Shown here: piece after piece, positions 23,692-32,499 of the stretch | Layout of the letters: each line of letters begins with the position of its first letter | How positions within the stretch are numbered: position 1 is the first letter of the stretch | Source: JAIBJN01 sp963784175 | Lineage (GTDB): Bacteria > Actinomycetota > Thermoleophilia > Gaiellales > Gaiellaceae | DNA length: 64,000 nt | Reading direction: 5' to 3' | Assembly (NCBI GenBank): GCA_963784175.1 | Contig: CAWAQJ010000014.1 | Span: forward strand, 583,062-647,061 | Program-made: the position numbers and the translations under genes | Notes under the pieces: model-generated | What the model was told of the DNA's origin: nothing | Seen by the model: the letters and a program-made list of their open reading frames with translations, nothing else | Database searches by the model: none

Positions 23692-24519
23692 TCAGCTAAC
23701 CGACCGCTTCGAGCCGCGGCCACGCCCGGCCTTCTCGCTCGGGGCAGCCGCGCGTGGGCCGTCGCGGAGGACCTGCGCCTGCAGGCCGAGCCAGATCGCC
23801 AGGGTCGACTGCACGTGCTCGCTCATTGCCTTTCGTGCACGCTCCGGCTGTCGCGCCTTGACTGCTCGAACGATCGCGCGGTGCTCCCGGTTCGAGAGCT
23901 TCAGGGTCGAGATCGGGTTCTTGTCCCAGAGCGCGGACACCTGGTACACGCGCGGACGAAGCTCGGCGACCGCGGTCACGAGGTTCTGCGACCCGGAGGC
24001 GTCGGCAAGGATGAGGTGGAAGAGCGCGTCGGTCTCGCCCCAGGCACGGAAGTCGGTGAGGTCGTCCATCTGCGCGGCGAGCTCGGCGAGATATGCAACC
24101 TGTTCCTCGGTCGCGCGCTCTGCCGCAAGCGCGGCCGTGCCGCCCTCGATCACGAGCCTGTAGTCGGAAAGGTCGCGGAGCTCTTCTTCCGGGGGCAGCG
24201 GCGACGAGGGGATGGCCGCGGTTCGCGGAAGCGAGCCGCTGACGAAGGTCCCGCCGGAGCGGCCCCGCCTGGTCTCGACCAGACCCGCCTCCCTGAGGAT
24301 CGCGAGCGATTCTCGGAGGGTCACGACCGAGATCCCGAGGGACTGCGCCAGCTTGGTCTCGCGCGGGAGCTGATCGCCCGGCCGCAGGAGGCCTATGGCG
24401 ATCGCCTGGCCGAGGCGGGCGACGGCCTCCGCGACGGCACTGCCCTGGCGTATCGGTGTGAAGACCGTGCGGTGGACAAGGCTCTCGACGAAGGCTGCGG
24501 ACCCGGGCTCGTTGTCCAT
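23692..24519 (-). CDS. FadR-subfamily GntR transcriptional regulator
   Basis: 275 residues. A winged helix-turn-helix (about 28-95: 'LGQAIAIGLLRPGDQLP', then 'ETKLAQSLGISVVTLRESLA' and 'ILREAGLVETRRGRSGGTFV') is followed by an FCD effector domain (about 115-240) with conserved Asp/His metal ligands ('TDALFHLILADAS'). FCD regulators respond to small carboxylic acids. It lies between two copies of the TAGAA-N13-TTCTA palindrome, one upstream of the PuuD-P450 operon and one upstream of the hydrolase gene that precedes it, so it probably controls both and itself. It is 33 bp from the hydrolase stop. Confidence 0.9.
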   Translation of the reverse strand: MDNEPGSAAFVESLVHRTVFTPIRQGSAVAEAVARLGQAIAIGLLRPGDQLPRETKLAQSLGISVVTLRESLAILREAGLVETRRGRSGGTFVSGSLPRTAAIPSSPLPPEEELRDLSDYRLVIEGGTAALAAERATEEQVAYLAELAAQMDDLTDFRAWGETDALFHLILADASGSQNLVTAVAELRPRVYQVSALWDKNPISTLKLSNREHRAIVRAVKARQPERARKAMSEHVQSTLAIWLGLQAQVLRDGPRAAAPSEKAGRGRGSKRSVS

Positions 24520-24552
24520 CGAAATCAGCGTACCAGCCGTCCCAAGCCGGTC

Positions 24553-25500
24553 TCAGCCGGCGAGAAGCTCGTTCAGGAAGCCGTCGACCTGCCGGGTTTC
24601 GGCCTCCGTCATGCCCCACCCGTAGTGCCCCCAGGGACTCTCGACGGTGCGAAGCTCGCTCCCCGGGACGAGCCTCTGATCGGCCTCGCAGTCGCCGGCC
24701 GGGAAGACGCCGTCATGGGAGAGCGGGATCACAAACGTCCGGGCCGAGATGCGTCCGAGTGCCGTGCCGAGGTCGCCATTCGTGTGCCGCGAGACATCGG
24801 CTCGCAGCCACTTGCCGAGCTGGCAGAGCAGGTCTTCGGTGTCGAGGGGGGCGAAGTCGTCGACGAATAGCCTCTGGACGAGGTCGTCCACCGAAGCAAA
24901 GCCCGCGCCGCGCCAGGCGGTGCGCCTGAAGAGCTCGCTGGAGAGCGCGGTCGCCGCCCAGTAGCGCGCGTGCGCCTCGAGTCCGCCGGTTCGCAGCGCC
25001 TCGGCTGCGGCCTCGACGAGGAGGGCGCCGTGCGGCGTCGTTCGCGCGGTTCCGGCGAAGAGCGCGAGGCGACGCACCCGTTCCGGGAAGCGCACTCCCC
25101 ATTCCCAGGCCTGCTGGGCGCCCATCGAGAAGCCGAGCGCCAGCTCGACTCGCTCGATGCCGAGATCGTCGAGGAGGCGGCGCTGCGCCTCGACGTCGTC
25201 GCCGATCGTGAGATCCGGGAACGGAGCCTCGCTGTTGCTGGGCGAGGACGACTCCCCGTTGCCCAGCTGGCCGGGGCAGATGACGAACCACCGTTGTGGG
25301 TCGAGCGGCCGGCCCGGGCCGATCCAGCGGTCGAGCGAGGCCGGCGTGCCGGAGTACTGGTGGGGGAAGAGGACGGCGTTGTCCCGCGCTTCCGAAAGCA
25401 TCCCGTGCGTCCGATAGCCAAGCCTCGCGGCCGGGAGCATCCCGCCGAGCTCGAGCTCGAATTCGTGGAGGTCGAAGGCGCCCGTGCTGGGGGAAGACAC
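24553..25500 (-). CDS. MetX-like alpha/beta hydrolase/acyltransferase
   Basis: 315 residues. It resembles homoserine O-acetyltransferase-family proteins: 'RLGYRTHGMLSEARDNAVLF', 'RWFVICPGQLGNGESSSP', nucleophile Ser in 'LGFSMGAQQAWEW', acid Asp in 'FPAGDCEAD', and His in 'WGHYGWGM'. Length is shorter than typical MetX (~370), and methionine genes are absent, so a catabolic ester or thioester hydrolase is as likely as an acyltransferase. It is first in a two-gene operon with the FadR-type regulator. A TAGAA-N13-TTCTA palindrome lies 63-85 bp upstream of its start. Confidence 0.85.
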   Translation of the reverse strand: MSSPSTGAFDLHEFELELGGMLPAARLGYRTHGMLSEARDNAVLFPHQYSGTPASLDRWIGPGRPLDPQRWFVICPGQLGNGESSSPSNSEAPFPDLTIGDDVEAQRRLLDDLGIERVELALGFSMGAQQAWEWGVRFPERVRRLALFAGTARTTPHGALLVEAAAEALRTGGLEAHARYWAATALSSELFRRTAWRGAGFASVDDLVQRLFVDDFAPLDTEDLLCQLGKWLRADVSRHTNGDLGTALGRISARTFVIPLSHDGVFPAGDCEADQRLVPGSELRTVESPWGHYGWGMTEAETRQVDGFLNELLAG

Positions 25501-25562
25501 TGTGCTCTCTAGAGAAGGTCGAGGTCGGCGCGAACCGGGTTGACACGGGCTGCGCGACCTTG

Positions 25563-25585
25563 TAGAAGCGTAAAAACTAATTCTA
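25563..25585. promoter_or_regulatory. Palindromic operator TAGAA-N13-TTCTA (hydrolase-regulator operon)
   Basis: TAGAA (25563-25567), 13 bp, TTCTA (25581-25585). On the minus strand the spacer reads TTAGTTTTTACGC, sharing AGTTTTT with the site at 23620. It lies between the hydrolase start (25500) and the rightward catabolic block, so it could act on both directions. A second repeat, CTAAT-N9-ATTAG (25577-25595), overlaps it. Confidence 0.6.
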
Positions 25586-25640
25586 TACTCATTAGTTGCC
25601 TGGCGAGCCGCGGGCCTCTGGCCCGCACGAAGCCTGTGGG

Positions 25641-25805
25641 GTGTTCTTGGCGCGAAACCCGCAGTACGACATCCTCTCCCAACCGATTCAGGACGGCGAG
25701 AGGATCATGCGGAATCGCTTCGACCGAGGCGCGCAGCGCGACCCCGGCGGCACCGAAAAGCAGGGCTCCAAGGCGCAGTCCCGACCGACGAGGGCGGGTA
25801 CCTAG
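25641..25805 (+). pseudogene. N-terminal remnant of a TMADH-like gene
   Basis: A short frame reading 'LARNPQYDILSQPIQDG' and then 'IMRNRF' (TTG at 25647) closely parallels the first ~25 residues of the full TMADH-like protein 1.7 kb downstream ('MPRDPKYDILFEPIQIGPKV', then 'NRF'). After that the similarity ends and the frame stops at 25805. It looks like the stump of a second amine-dehydrogenase gene left after deletion, or of a partial duplication. It has no cofactor-binding residues and cannot be functional as an enzyme. The permease gene starts 50 bp later. Confidence 0.65.
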
Positions 25806-25854
25806 GGCGGCCCCGGCCGCCTGAACGGACAACGGAAACAAGGAGGACAGTTCG

Positions 25855-27336
25855 GTGGCCGAGGCGACGGGTGAGAGGCAAGAGCTTCGCAAGGTTCTTC
25901 ACTGGCACGACGGTTTCATCGTGGCCATGTCCATCCCAGGCGCGTTGTTCGCCGCGCTCGGGTACACGATCGGAAGCGTCGGCGCCTGGGGCGCGCTGGC
26001 GCTGTGGGCCTTCTCGTCCCTGATCGCCGTCTTCATGAACTGGATCTACGCCGAGCTGGCGGCCATGTTCCCCGACAAACCGGGCGGCATCGCCCTGTAT
26101 GCGCACGAGGGGTGGCGCAAGCACTTCTCGCTCATCGGCCCGATCGCGACGTTCGGCTACTGGTTCGCGTGGTCGAGCGTCCTGGCGATCTTCGGCACGA
26201 CGATCGGCTACCTCGTCCAGGCCGAGTGGTTTCCCGGCGAGACCTGGACGTTCGACGCCGGCGCCGTCGACGTCGGGCTCCCGCACCTGATCGGCGCGGG
26301 CTGCGTGATCGCCGTCTGGGCGATCAACATGCTGGGGATCAAGCCGGCCGTGTGGCTGGGGCGGGTGTCGACCTTCCTCCTGCTCATCCCGATCGGCGTC
26401 TTCGCGATCATCGTCTTCCTGACCGGCGACTGGGACAGCTCACTCCTCCAGTGGAACTTCACGGGGCCGTGGGGTGGCTGGAAGCTGGCGATCGTCTGGC
26501 TCTACATCATCGGCTGGACCGCCTACGGGGTCGAGGTGGCGGCGAGCTTCGCGCCCGAGTATCGCGACACGAAGCGCGACACCTCGATGGCGCTGAAGGC
26601 CGCGGGCCTCTTCACGTTCGGCGTGTTCGTCCTCGTGCCCCTGGGCGCGGGCGGCACCGTGACCACGGAAGACGCCGCTGCCAATCCAATCGGGTTCTGG
26701 GTCGCCTCGTTCGACCAGATCGTGGGCGGCGCGTCGGACTTCATGGTCGTGATCCTCATCGGGGCGTTCCTGCTGACGATGAACGCCGCCACCGCAGACG
26801 GCGGCCGGGCGCTGTACGGCATCGCCCGCGACCACATGACGATCAAGCAGCTCTACCACCTCAACCACCGCGGCATCCCCGCGCGGGCGATGACGCTCGA
26901 CATGATCGTCAACCTAGGCCTGATCTTCCTGATCGCGAGTCCGCTGGCCATTCTCGTCGCCGGCAACCTCGGCTACATGGCCGCGCACTTCTTCGCGGTG
27001 GCGGCGTTCTTGCTCCTGCGCAAGGACCGACCGCACTGGCCACGGCCGATCAAGCTGCACTCGGCATTCATCCCCATCGCCGTGATCATCTGCGCGGTCA
27101 ACTTCGTCCTGATCGCCGTCGGCGCCTCCAGCGCGAGTCTCACTGGCTACGGCGGCAAGAAGGAGCTGTGGATCGGCATCGGCGTCCTGCTCATCTCCGT
27201 CCTCCTGTTCGTCTACCGCCGCGCGGTACAGGACCGTGCGCCGATCAGGCTCCGCGAGGACGCGCCGGCCGTGCCCGACGCAGTGGACGTACAGGACGGA
27301 GTGGTGGTGCCGGTACCCGGACCCGCCGCGAGGTAG
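25855..27336 (+). CDS. APC-superfamily amino acid/amine permease
   Basis: 493 residues with about 12 hydrophobic segments. The N-terminus 'VLHWHDGFIVAMSIPGALFA' contains the APC-type first broken helix, followed by helices at about 45-70, 95-120, 140-165, 195-215 and so on. The closest functional analogues by gene context are putrescine (PuuP) and ethanolamine permeases of the APC superfamily, which start gamma-glutamyl amine pathways. The GTG start at 25855 is preceded by AAGGAGGAC. It ends 8 bp before the TMADH-like gene, so it heads the operon permease - TMADH-like - GS-like - ALDH - GATase. Confidence 0.88.
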   Translation: MAEATGERQELRKVLHWHDGFIVAMSIPGALFAALGYTIGSVGAWGALALWAFSSLIAVFMNWIYAELAAMFPDKPGGIALYAHEGWRKHFSLIGPIATFGYWFAWSSVLAIFGTTIGYLVQAEWFPGETWTFDAGAVDVGLPHLIGAGCVIAVWAINMLGIKPAVWLGRVSTFLLLIPIGVFAIIVFLTGDWDSSLLQWNFTGPWGGWKLAIVWLYIIGWTAYGVEVAASFAPEYRDTKRDTSMALKAAGLFTFGVFVLVPLGAGGTVTTEDAAANPIGFWVASFDQIVGGASDFMVVILIGAFLLTMNAATADGGRALYGIARDHMTIKQLYHLNHRGIPARAMTLDMIVNLGLIFLIASPLAILVAGNLGYMAAHFFAVAAFLLLRKDRPHWPRPIKLHSAFIPIAVIICAVNFVLIAVGASSASLTGYGGKKELWIGIGVLLISVLLFVYRRAVQDRAPIRLREDAPAVPDAVDVQDGVVVPVPGPAAR

Positions 27337-27344
27337 TCGAGCAG

Positions 27345-29504
27345 ATGCCCCGCGACCCCAAGTACGACATTCTCTTCGAGCCGATCCAGATCGGCCCGAA
27401 GGTGCTGCCCAACCGCTTCTTCCAGGTCGCGCACTGCAACGGCGCGGGCTCGGAGCGGCCCGGCTTCCAGTCGCATTTCAGGGCGATGAAGGCCGAGGGT
27501 GGCTGGGGCGCGGTGTGCACGGAGTACTGCTCGATCGGGCCCGAGAGCGACGACATCCACCGAGTGAGCGCACGGCTCTGGGACGACGGGGACGTGCGCA
27601 ACCTCGGCCTCATGTGCGACATGCTCCACGAGCAGGATGCCCTCGCCGCCGTTGAGATCTGGCACGGCGGCCTGAACGCGTGCGGGCTGGAAAGCCGGGT
27701 GCCCGCACGCGGCGCGTCCGAGATCGGGAGCCCGTTCGCGTTCATGCGCGCGTGCAAGGAGATGGACAAGCAGGACATCCGCGAGGTGCAGCAGCTCTAC
27801 GTCGACGCCTGCAAGCGGGCGCGCGATGCCGGCTTCGACATCCTCGTCCTCTACTGCGCACACAACGAAGCCCTCCTCCATCAGTTCCTCCTGCCGTTCT
27901 TCAACCGGCGGACCGACGAGTACGGCGGCTCGTTCGAGAACCGGGCGCGTTTCAGCCGCGAGGTGCTCGAGCTCGTCCGCGAGGCGATCGGGGACGACTG
28001 CGCGATCTCGATCCGGTTCGGAGTGGACACGCTCGACTTCCCCCACGGCCTCGGCGACCGGGGCATCCGCCAGGAGGGCGAGGGCGTGCAGTTCATCGAG
28101 CACATGGACGACCTCGTCGACATGTGGGACATCAACGTCGGCAACGCGGTCGAGTGGGGCGAGGACGCGGCACCGTCGCGGACGCACCCCGAGAACCACG
28201 AGCGGCCCTTCGTCGACAAGGTCAAACAGCACACGTCGAAGCCCGTGCTCAACGTCGGCCGCTTCGTCAGCCCCGACACGATGGTCGAGGTCATCCGCAG
28301 CGGCCAGTGCGACATCATCGGCGCGGCCCGTCCGTCAATCGCCGATCCCTTCCTGCCGGCCAAGATCCGGGAGGGCCGCCTCGACGACATCCGCGAGTGC
28401 ATCGGTTGCAACGTCTGCATCTCGCGCTGGGAGATCGGCGGCCCGCCGCTCGTGTGCACGCAGAACGCCACCTCCGGCGAGGAGTTCCGGCGCGGTTGGC
28501 ACCCGGAGAAGTTCACGAAGGCCGCGAACTGGGACAACGACGTGCTCGTGATCGGCGCGGGCCCTGCCGGCATGGAGTGCGCGATGGTCCTGGGCAAGCG
28601 CGAGATGCGCCGAGTCCACCTCGTGGACAGCGCGTCCGAGATCGGCGGCCACATGCGCTGGGTGCCACGCCTGCCCGGCCTGGGCGAATGGGGCCGCGTC
28701 GTCAACTACCGCCAGATCCAGCTCGACAAGCTGAAGAACGTCGAGATCGTCCCCGGCACGACGCTGGACGCGCAGGGCGTCCTCGACTACGGCGCCGACA
28801 TCGTGGTCTTGGCGACGGGGTCGCACTGGGCAACCGACGGCTTCCAGGGCATCACGAACGAGCCGATTCCCGGCGCCGATGCCTCGCTCGCTCACGTCGC
28901 CACGCCCGAGCAGGTGATGCTCGAGGGGAAGGAGGTCGGCGCGCGGGTGGTGATCTACGACTGCGAGATGTACTTCACCGGCGCCAGCCTGGCCGAGAAG
29001 CTCGCGCGCGAGGGCAAGGACGTCACGTACGTCACTCCCTTCGACGGCGTCGCTCCGTACACGCGCTACACGCTCGAGTCGCCCCGGCTCAACCGGACGC
29101 TCCGAGAGCTCGGCGTCGACGTCGTCCTCGAGCACGTGCTTGTGAGTGCCGAGCAGGAGACGGCGCCGCTGGCCGACATCTGGACGGACGAGGAGAAGGT
29201 GGTCGACGCCGACACGATCATCCTCGTCACCCAGCGGATCGCCGACAACGCCCTCTATCGCGAGCTCTCGAGCGACGAGGAAGCCCTCGCGGACGCAGGG
29301 ATCAAGGGCCTCTACGAGATCGGTGACTGCGTGCTGCCCTCGCTCATCGCGGAGGCCGTCTTCAGCGGGCACCGGCTCGCGCGCGAGATCGACTCGCCGA
29401 ACCCACGGGTGCCGCTTCCCTACATCAGGGAGCGGCGGCTCGTGAACGCGACGGACGAAGACTTTCGGCTCGACAGCGCCGCCACCGGCGCCGTCGCCGG
29501 GTGA
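27345..29504 (+). CDS. Trimethylamine/dimethylamine dehydrogenase-type FMN, 4Fe-4S flavoprotein
   Basis: 719 residues, matching trimethylamine dehydrogenase (TMADH, 729). The N-terminal TIM barrel has Cys31 in 'QVAHCNGAG', the site of 6-S-cysteinyl-FMN in TMADH (Cys30). Cys352, 355, 358 and 371 ('CIGCNVC'...'VC') bind a 4Fe-4S cluster with the same 3-3-13 spacing. The aromatic residues that hold trimethylammonium in TMADH are conserved (Tyr61, Trp271, Trp362). The C-terminal half has 'VLVIGAGPAGMECAMVLG' and a second nucleotide-binding region. It should oxidatively N-dealkylate an amine and pass electrons to an ETF, not encoded here. Residue correspondences are from memory of the family. It is the second gene of the permease operon. 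Confidence 0.9.
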   Translation: MPRDPKYDILFEPIQIGPKVLPNRFFQVAHCNGAGSERPGFQSHFRAMKAEGGWGAVCTEYCSIGPESDDIHRVSARLWDDGDVRNLGLMCDMLHEQDALAAVEIWHGGLNACGLESRVPARGASEIGSPFAFMRACKEMDKQDIREVQQLYVDACKRARDAGFDILVLYCAHNEALLHQFLLPFFNRRTDEYGGSFENRARFSREVLELVREAIGDDCAISIRFGVDTLDFPHGLGDRGIRQEGEGVQFIEHMDDLVDMWDINVGNAVEWGEDAAPSRTHPENHERPFVDKVKQHTSKPVLNVGRFVSPDTMVEVIRSGQCDIIGAARPSIADPFLPAKIREGRLDDIRECIGCNVCISRWEIGGPPLVCTQNATSGEEFRRGWHPEKFTKAANWDNDVLVIGAGPAGMECAMVLGKREMRRVHLVDSASEIGGHMRWVPRLPGLGEWGRVVNYRQIQLDKLKNVEIVPGTTLDAQGVLDYGADIVVLATGSHWATDGFQGITNEPIPGADASLAHVATPEQVMLEGKEVGARVVIYDCEMYFTGASLAEKLAREGKDVTYVTPFDGVAPYTRYTLESPRLNRTLRELGVDVVLEHVLVSAEQETAPLADIWTDEEKVVDADTIILVTQRIADNALYRELSSDEEALADAGIKGLYEIGDCVLPSLIAEAVFSGHRLAREIDSPNPRVPLPYIRERRLVNATDEDFRLDSAATGAVAG

Positions 29505-29583
29505 CCCCGCCGGGGGGCGACGCGTGAGCCGCTGCCCGCTACGTGGTGGAATTCTCGATCCTGTGATCGACTAGGAGGTTCTT

Positions 29584-31014
29584 GTGGCCAAAACTGAAGA
29601 CCGACCGGCCGTGATGGGCGCGACGCCGCCGTTCGACGTCATCTCGAACTACAAGGAGTGGACGGCGACCCCCGAGTACCAGGAGGCCGTCGCCGAGATC
29701 GTGCGGAGGATGGAGCTCGAAGGGATCGACGGCGTCTACCTCGTCTCCCCCTCGCTCGACGGGCGCCCGGTCGGCAAGTTCGTCGCGCGCGACAGCTTCG
29801 CGCGCGTGGCGACGAACGGGATCGGCCTGCATCCCCTCGCGATGACGGACTTCCGGGCGACGCTCTGGGGCAAGCCGATCGGGTTCAACGAGGACGACCG
29901 GGAGGGCACCATCGTCCCCGATCCCTCGACGTTCCGCCGGCTTCCCTGGCAGCCGCGGCTGGCCCGCGCGTTCTGCTTCTACTACGACACGGACTCCGGC
30001 GACCTGCGAGACCTGGACCCGCGCGGGACGCTCGCGCGCCACGAGCACACCTTCGTGGACGAGGTCGGCGTGAACATGATGGTCGGCATCGAGCCCGAGC
30101 TGATGTGGCTGCGCAAGAAGGAGAACGGCGAGCTCGAGCACACGGTCGAGCCCTTCGCCTTCTACGAGATCGCCTACCTCGAGGAGTGGGAGCCGATCCT
30201 GCTCGACCTGATCGAGTACGGGCGCGGGATGGGCCTCCCCATCTCGCACGCCGACTCCGAGGACAAGTCCCAGGTCGAGGTCAACCAGTCCCCCGGGACG
30301 CCGCTCGCCTACGTCGACAACTTCTACACGTACCGGCAGATCTGCCGGATCGTCGCCCGCAAGCACGGCCTGATCGCGACGTTCATGGCGAAGCCGTTCA
30401 TGGGCTGCTCGGCGAACGGCCACCATCACAGCATCTCCCTGATCAACGACGAGCGCGAGAACGTGATGGCGGGCGACCTCAAGGGGCGCAGCCGCCTGAG
30501 CGAGCTCGGCGCGCACTTCCTCGGCGGGCTGCTCGACCACGTCGACGCGGCGACTCTCATCGGGGCTCCGAGCGCGAACTCCTACAAGCGGTTCTGGGAC
30601 ATCGGGATGTGGGCGCCGTTCCACAAGTCGTACGGCTTCGACAACCGCTCGTGCCTCTTCCGCGTCCGGCCCACGTCGGTGATCGAGGCCCGAGGGATGG
30701 ACGCGTCGTGCAACCCCTACCTCACCGTGTCGGCCTGCCTCGTAACCGGGCTCGACGGCATCCGCCGGAGCATCGACCCGGGCGATCCGGTCGAGGGGAA
30801 CCTGATGCAGGACCTCACGATCCCGCGCGAGGAGCGGATCCCGACGACGCTGAACGAGGCAATCGACGCCTTCAAGGCGGACGATCTCATGCGCGAGGTC
30901 TTCCGTTCGGAGCTCTACGACACGTTCGTCGGCCTGCGCCAGGACGACATGGACCGCTACTGGGCGCACGTCTCCGAGTGGGAGCGCGAGTTCTACCTCG
31001 AACGATGGCCGTAG
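29584..31014 (+). CDS. Glutamine synthetase-like gamma-glutamylamide ligase (GmaS/PuuA/GlnA4-like)
   Basis: 476 residues. Glutamine-synthetase catalytic features: 'MVGIEPELMWL' (metal-binding Glu), 'QVEVNQSPGTPL', 'SANGHHHSISL' (the NGxHxH motif), 'NSYKRF', and the C-terminal 'ARGMDASCNPYLTVSACL'. Assimilatory GlnA adenylylation or feedback features are not evident, and the position between an amine dehydrogenase and an aldehyde dehydrogenase points to ATP-dependent gamma-glutamylation of an amine (methylamine, ethanolamine or a polyamine) rather than ammonia. GTG start 29584 follows AGGAGG. The last 10 bp overlap the ALDH start, indicating coupling. Confidence 0.87.
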   Translation: MAKTEDRPAVMGATPPFDVISNYKEWTATPEYQEAVAEIVRRMELEGIDGVYLVSPSLDGRPVGKFVARDSFARVATNGIGLHPLAMTDFRATLWGKPIGFNEDDREGTIVPDPSTFRRLPWQPRLARAFCFYYDTDSGDLRDLDPRGTLARHEHTFVDEVGVNMMVGIEPELMWLRKKENGELEHTVEPFAFYEIAYLEEWEPILLDLIEYGRGMGLPISHADSEDKSQVEVNQSPGTPLAYVDNFYTYRQICRIVARKHGLIATFMAKPFMGCSANGHHHSISLINDERENVMAGDLKGRSRLSELGAHFLGGLLDHVDAATLIGAPSANSYKRFWDIGMWAPFHKSYGFDNRSCLFRVRPTSVIEARGMDASCNPYLTVSACLVTGLDGIRRSIDPGDPVEGNLMQDLTIPREERIPTTLNEAIDAFKADDLMREVFRSELYDTFVGLRQDDMDRYWAHVSEWEREFYLERWP

Positions 31015-32495
31015 ACGCCGCCACCGCCCAGCAGCTCTCCGAGCCGGCGCGCGCGTTCCTCGCGCGAGAGCATGGCTTGCTCGTCGACGGCGAGTGGCGC
31101 CCGGCCGCCGACGGCCGGACGTTCCCGACCTACGACCCCGCGACCGGCGCCGTGACGACGCAGGTCGCCTTCGCCGGCTCCGACGATGTCGACGCGGCCG
31201 TCGCGGCCGCGCGGCGGGCGTTCGAGATCGGCGCGCCGTGGCGCGAGCTGTCCGCGGCCGAGCGCGGCCGGCGGATCCAGGCGCTCGCCGAGCTCGTCCA
31301 GGCGCGCGAGCAGGAGCTGGCCGAGCTCGAGTCGATCGACAACGGCAAGCCGCTGAAGTTCGCCAAGCGGGTGGACGTGGCCGACTCCATCGCCTACCTC
31401 GAGTACTACGCAGGCTGGCCGACCAAGATCGACGGGGCCACGGTCCCCACGGGCGATCCCGGGATCTTCTGTTACACGCGACGCGAGCCGGTCGGCGTCT
31501 GCGCTCAGATCGTTCCCTGGAACTTCCCGCTGCTGATGGCGATCTGGAAGGTCGGGCCGGCGCTGGCGGCCGGCTGCACGATCGTGCTCAAGCCCGCGGA
31601 GCAGACGCCCCTGACCGCCCTGCGGCTCGGGGAGCTGGCCCTGGAGGCGGGGCTCCCACCCGGCGTCCTCAACGTGCTCACGGGCGACGGCTCCACCGGC
31701 GCGTCGCTCGTCGCCCACCCGGGCGTCGACAAGGTCGCGTTCACAGGCTCGAGCGCCGTCGGGCGCGAGATCGCCGAGCGCTGCGGGCGCGATCTCAAAC
31801 GCGTGACGCTCGAGCTCGGCGGCAAGTCGCCCAACATCATCCTCCCCGACGCCGACCTCGATGCTGCGGTCAAGACCGCCTTCTCGGCCGTCTACTACAA
31901 CTCCGGCCAGGTCTGCACCGCGGGCACGCGTCTGCTGGTGCAGCGCGAGCAGTTCGACGTCGTCGTGCAGGCCCTCGTCGACAAGGCGCGGGACACGGTG
32001 CCGGGCCCCGGCCTCGACCCCAAGACCTACGTCGGGCCCCTGGTCAGCGCAGAGCAGCTCGAGCGCGTGTCCGGCTACATCGAGACCGGCCGCGAGGAAG
32101 CGGAGCTCCTCGTCGGCGGCGGCGCGAGCGGGGACGCGGGCTGGTTCGTCGAGCCCACCGTCTTCACCACCGACGACGACCGCGCGACCATCGTCCGCGA
32201 GGAGATCTTCGGTCCGGTGCTCGTCGCCCAGCCCTACGACTCGCTCGAGGAGGTCGCGAAGCGCGCCAACGACAGCGAGTACGGCCTGGCGGCGGGCGTC
32301 TGGACGCGAGACATCTCGAACGCCCATCGGCTGGCCGCGCTGCTCGAGGCGGGCTCGGTCTACGTCAACACCTGGGGCGCAGGCGGCCCCGGCTCGCCCT
32401 TCGGCGGCCGGAAGCAGTCCGGCCTCGGCCGCGAGCGCGGGCTCGAGGGGCTGGGCGCCTACCTCGAGACCAAGTCCGTCTACGTCGCGCTCTGA
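31005..32495 (+). CDS. NAD(P)-dependent aldehyde dehydrogenase
   Basis: 496 residues. 'VPWNFPLLMAIWKVGPALAAG' and 'KPAEQTPLTALRLGELA' (cofactor site), general base Glu270 in 'LELGGKSPN', and nucleophile Cys304 in 'NSGQVCTAGTRLL'. It oxidises an aldehyde to the acid. By context the aldehyde is the product of oxidising a gamma-glutamylated amine (PuuC-like role), or comes from the amine dehydrogenase. Its C-terminus 'GGRKQSGLGRERGLEGLGAY' is typical of betaine/gamma-glutamyl-aminobutyraldehyde-type ALDHs. ATG 31005 overlaps the upstream gene; the next gene starts 5 bp after its stop. Confidence 0.93.
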   Translation: MAVDAATAQQLSEPARAFLAREHGLLVDGEWRPAADGRTFPTYDPATGAVTTQVAFAGSDDVDAAVAAARRAFEIGAPWRELSAAERGRRIQALAELVQAREQELAELESIDNGKPLKFAKRVDVADSIAYLEYYAGWPTKIDGATVPTGDPGIFCYTRREPVGVCAQIVPWNFPLLMAIWKVGPALAAGCTIVLKPAEQTPLTALRLGELALEAGLPPGVLNVLTGDGSTGASLVAHPGVDKVAFTGSSAVGREIAERCGRDLKRVTLELGGKSPNIILPDADLDAAVKTAFSAVYYNSGQVCTAGTRLLVQREQFDVVVQALVDKARDTVPGPGLDPKTYVGPLVSAEQLERVSGYIETGREEAELLVGGGASGDAGWFVEPTVFTTDDDRATIVREEIFGPVLVAQPYDSLEEVAKRANDSEYGLAAGVWTRDISNAHRLAALLEAGSVYVNTWGAGGPGSPFGGRKQSGLGRERGLEGLGAYLETKSVYVAL

Positions 32496-32499
32496 CGCC

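Noticed and set aside
26004..27344. Upstream 447 residues of a long plus frame continuous with the TMADH-like gene
   Set aside because: The extension is Arg-rich shadow of the permease in another frame; the enzyme begins at ATG 27345.
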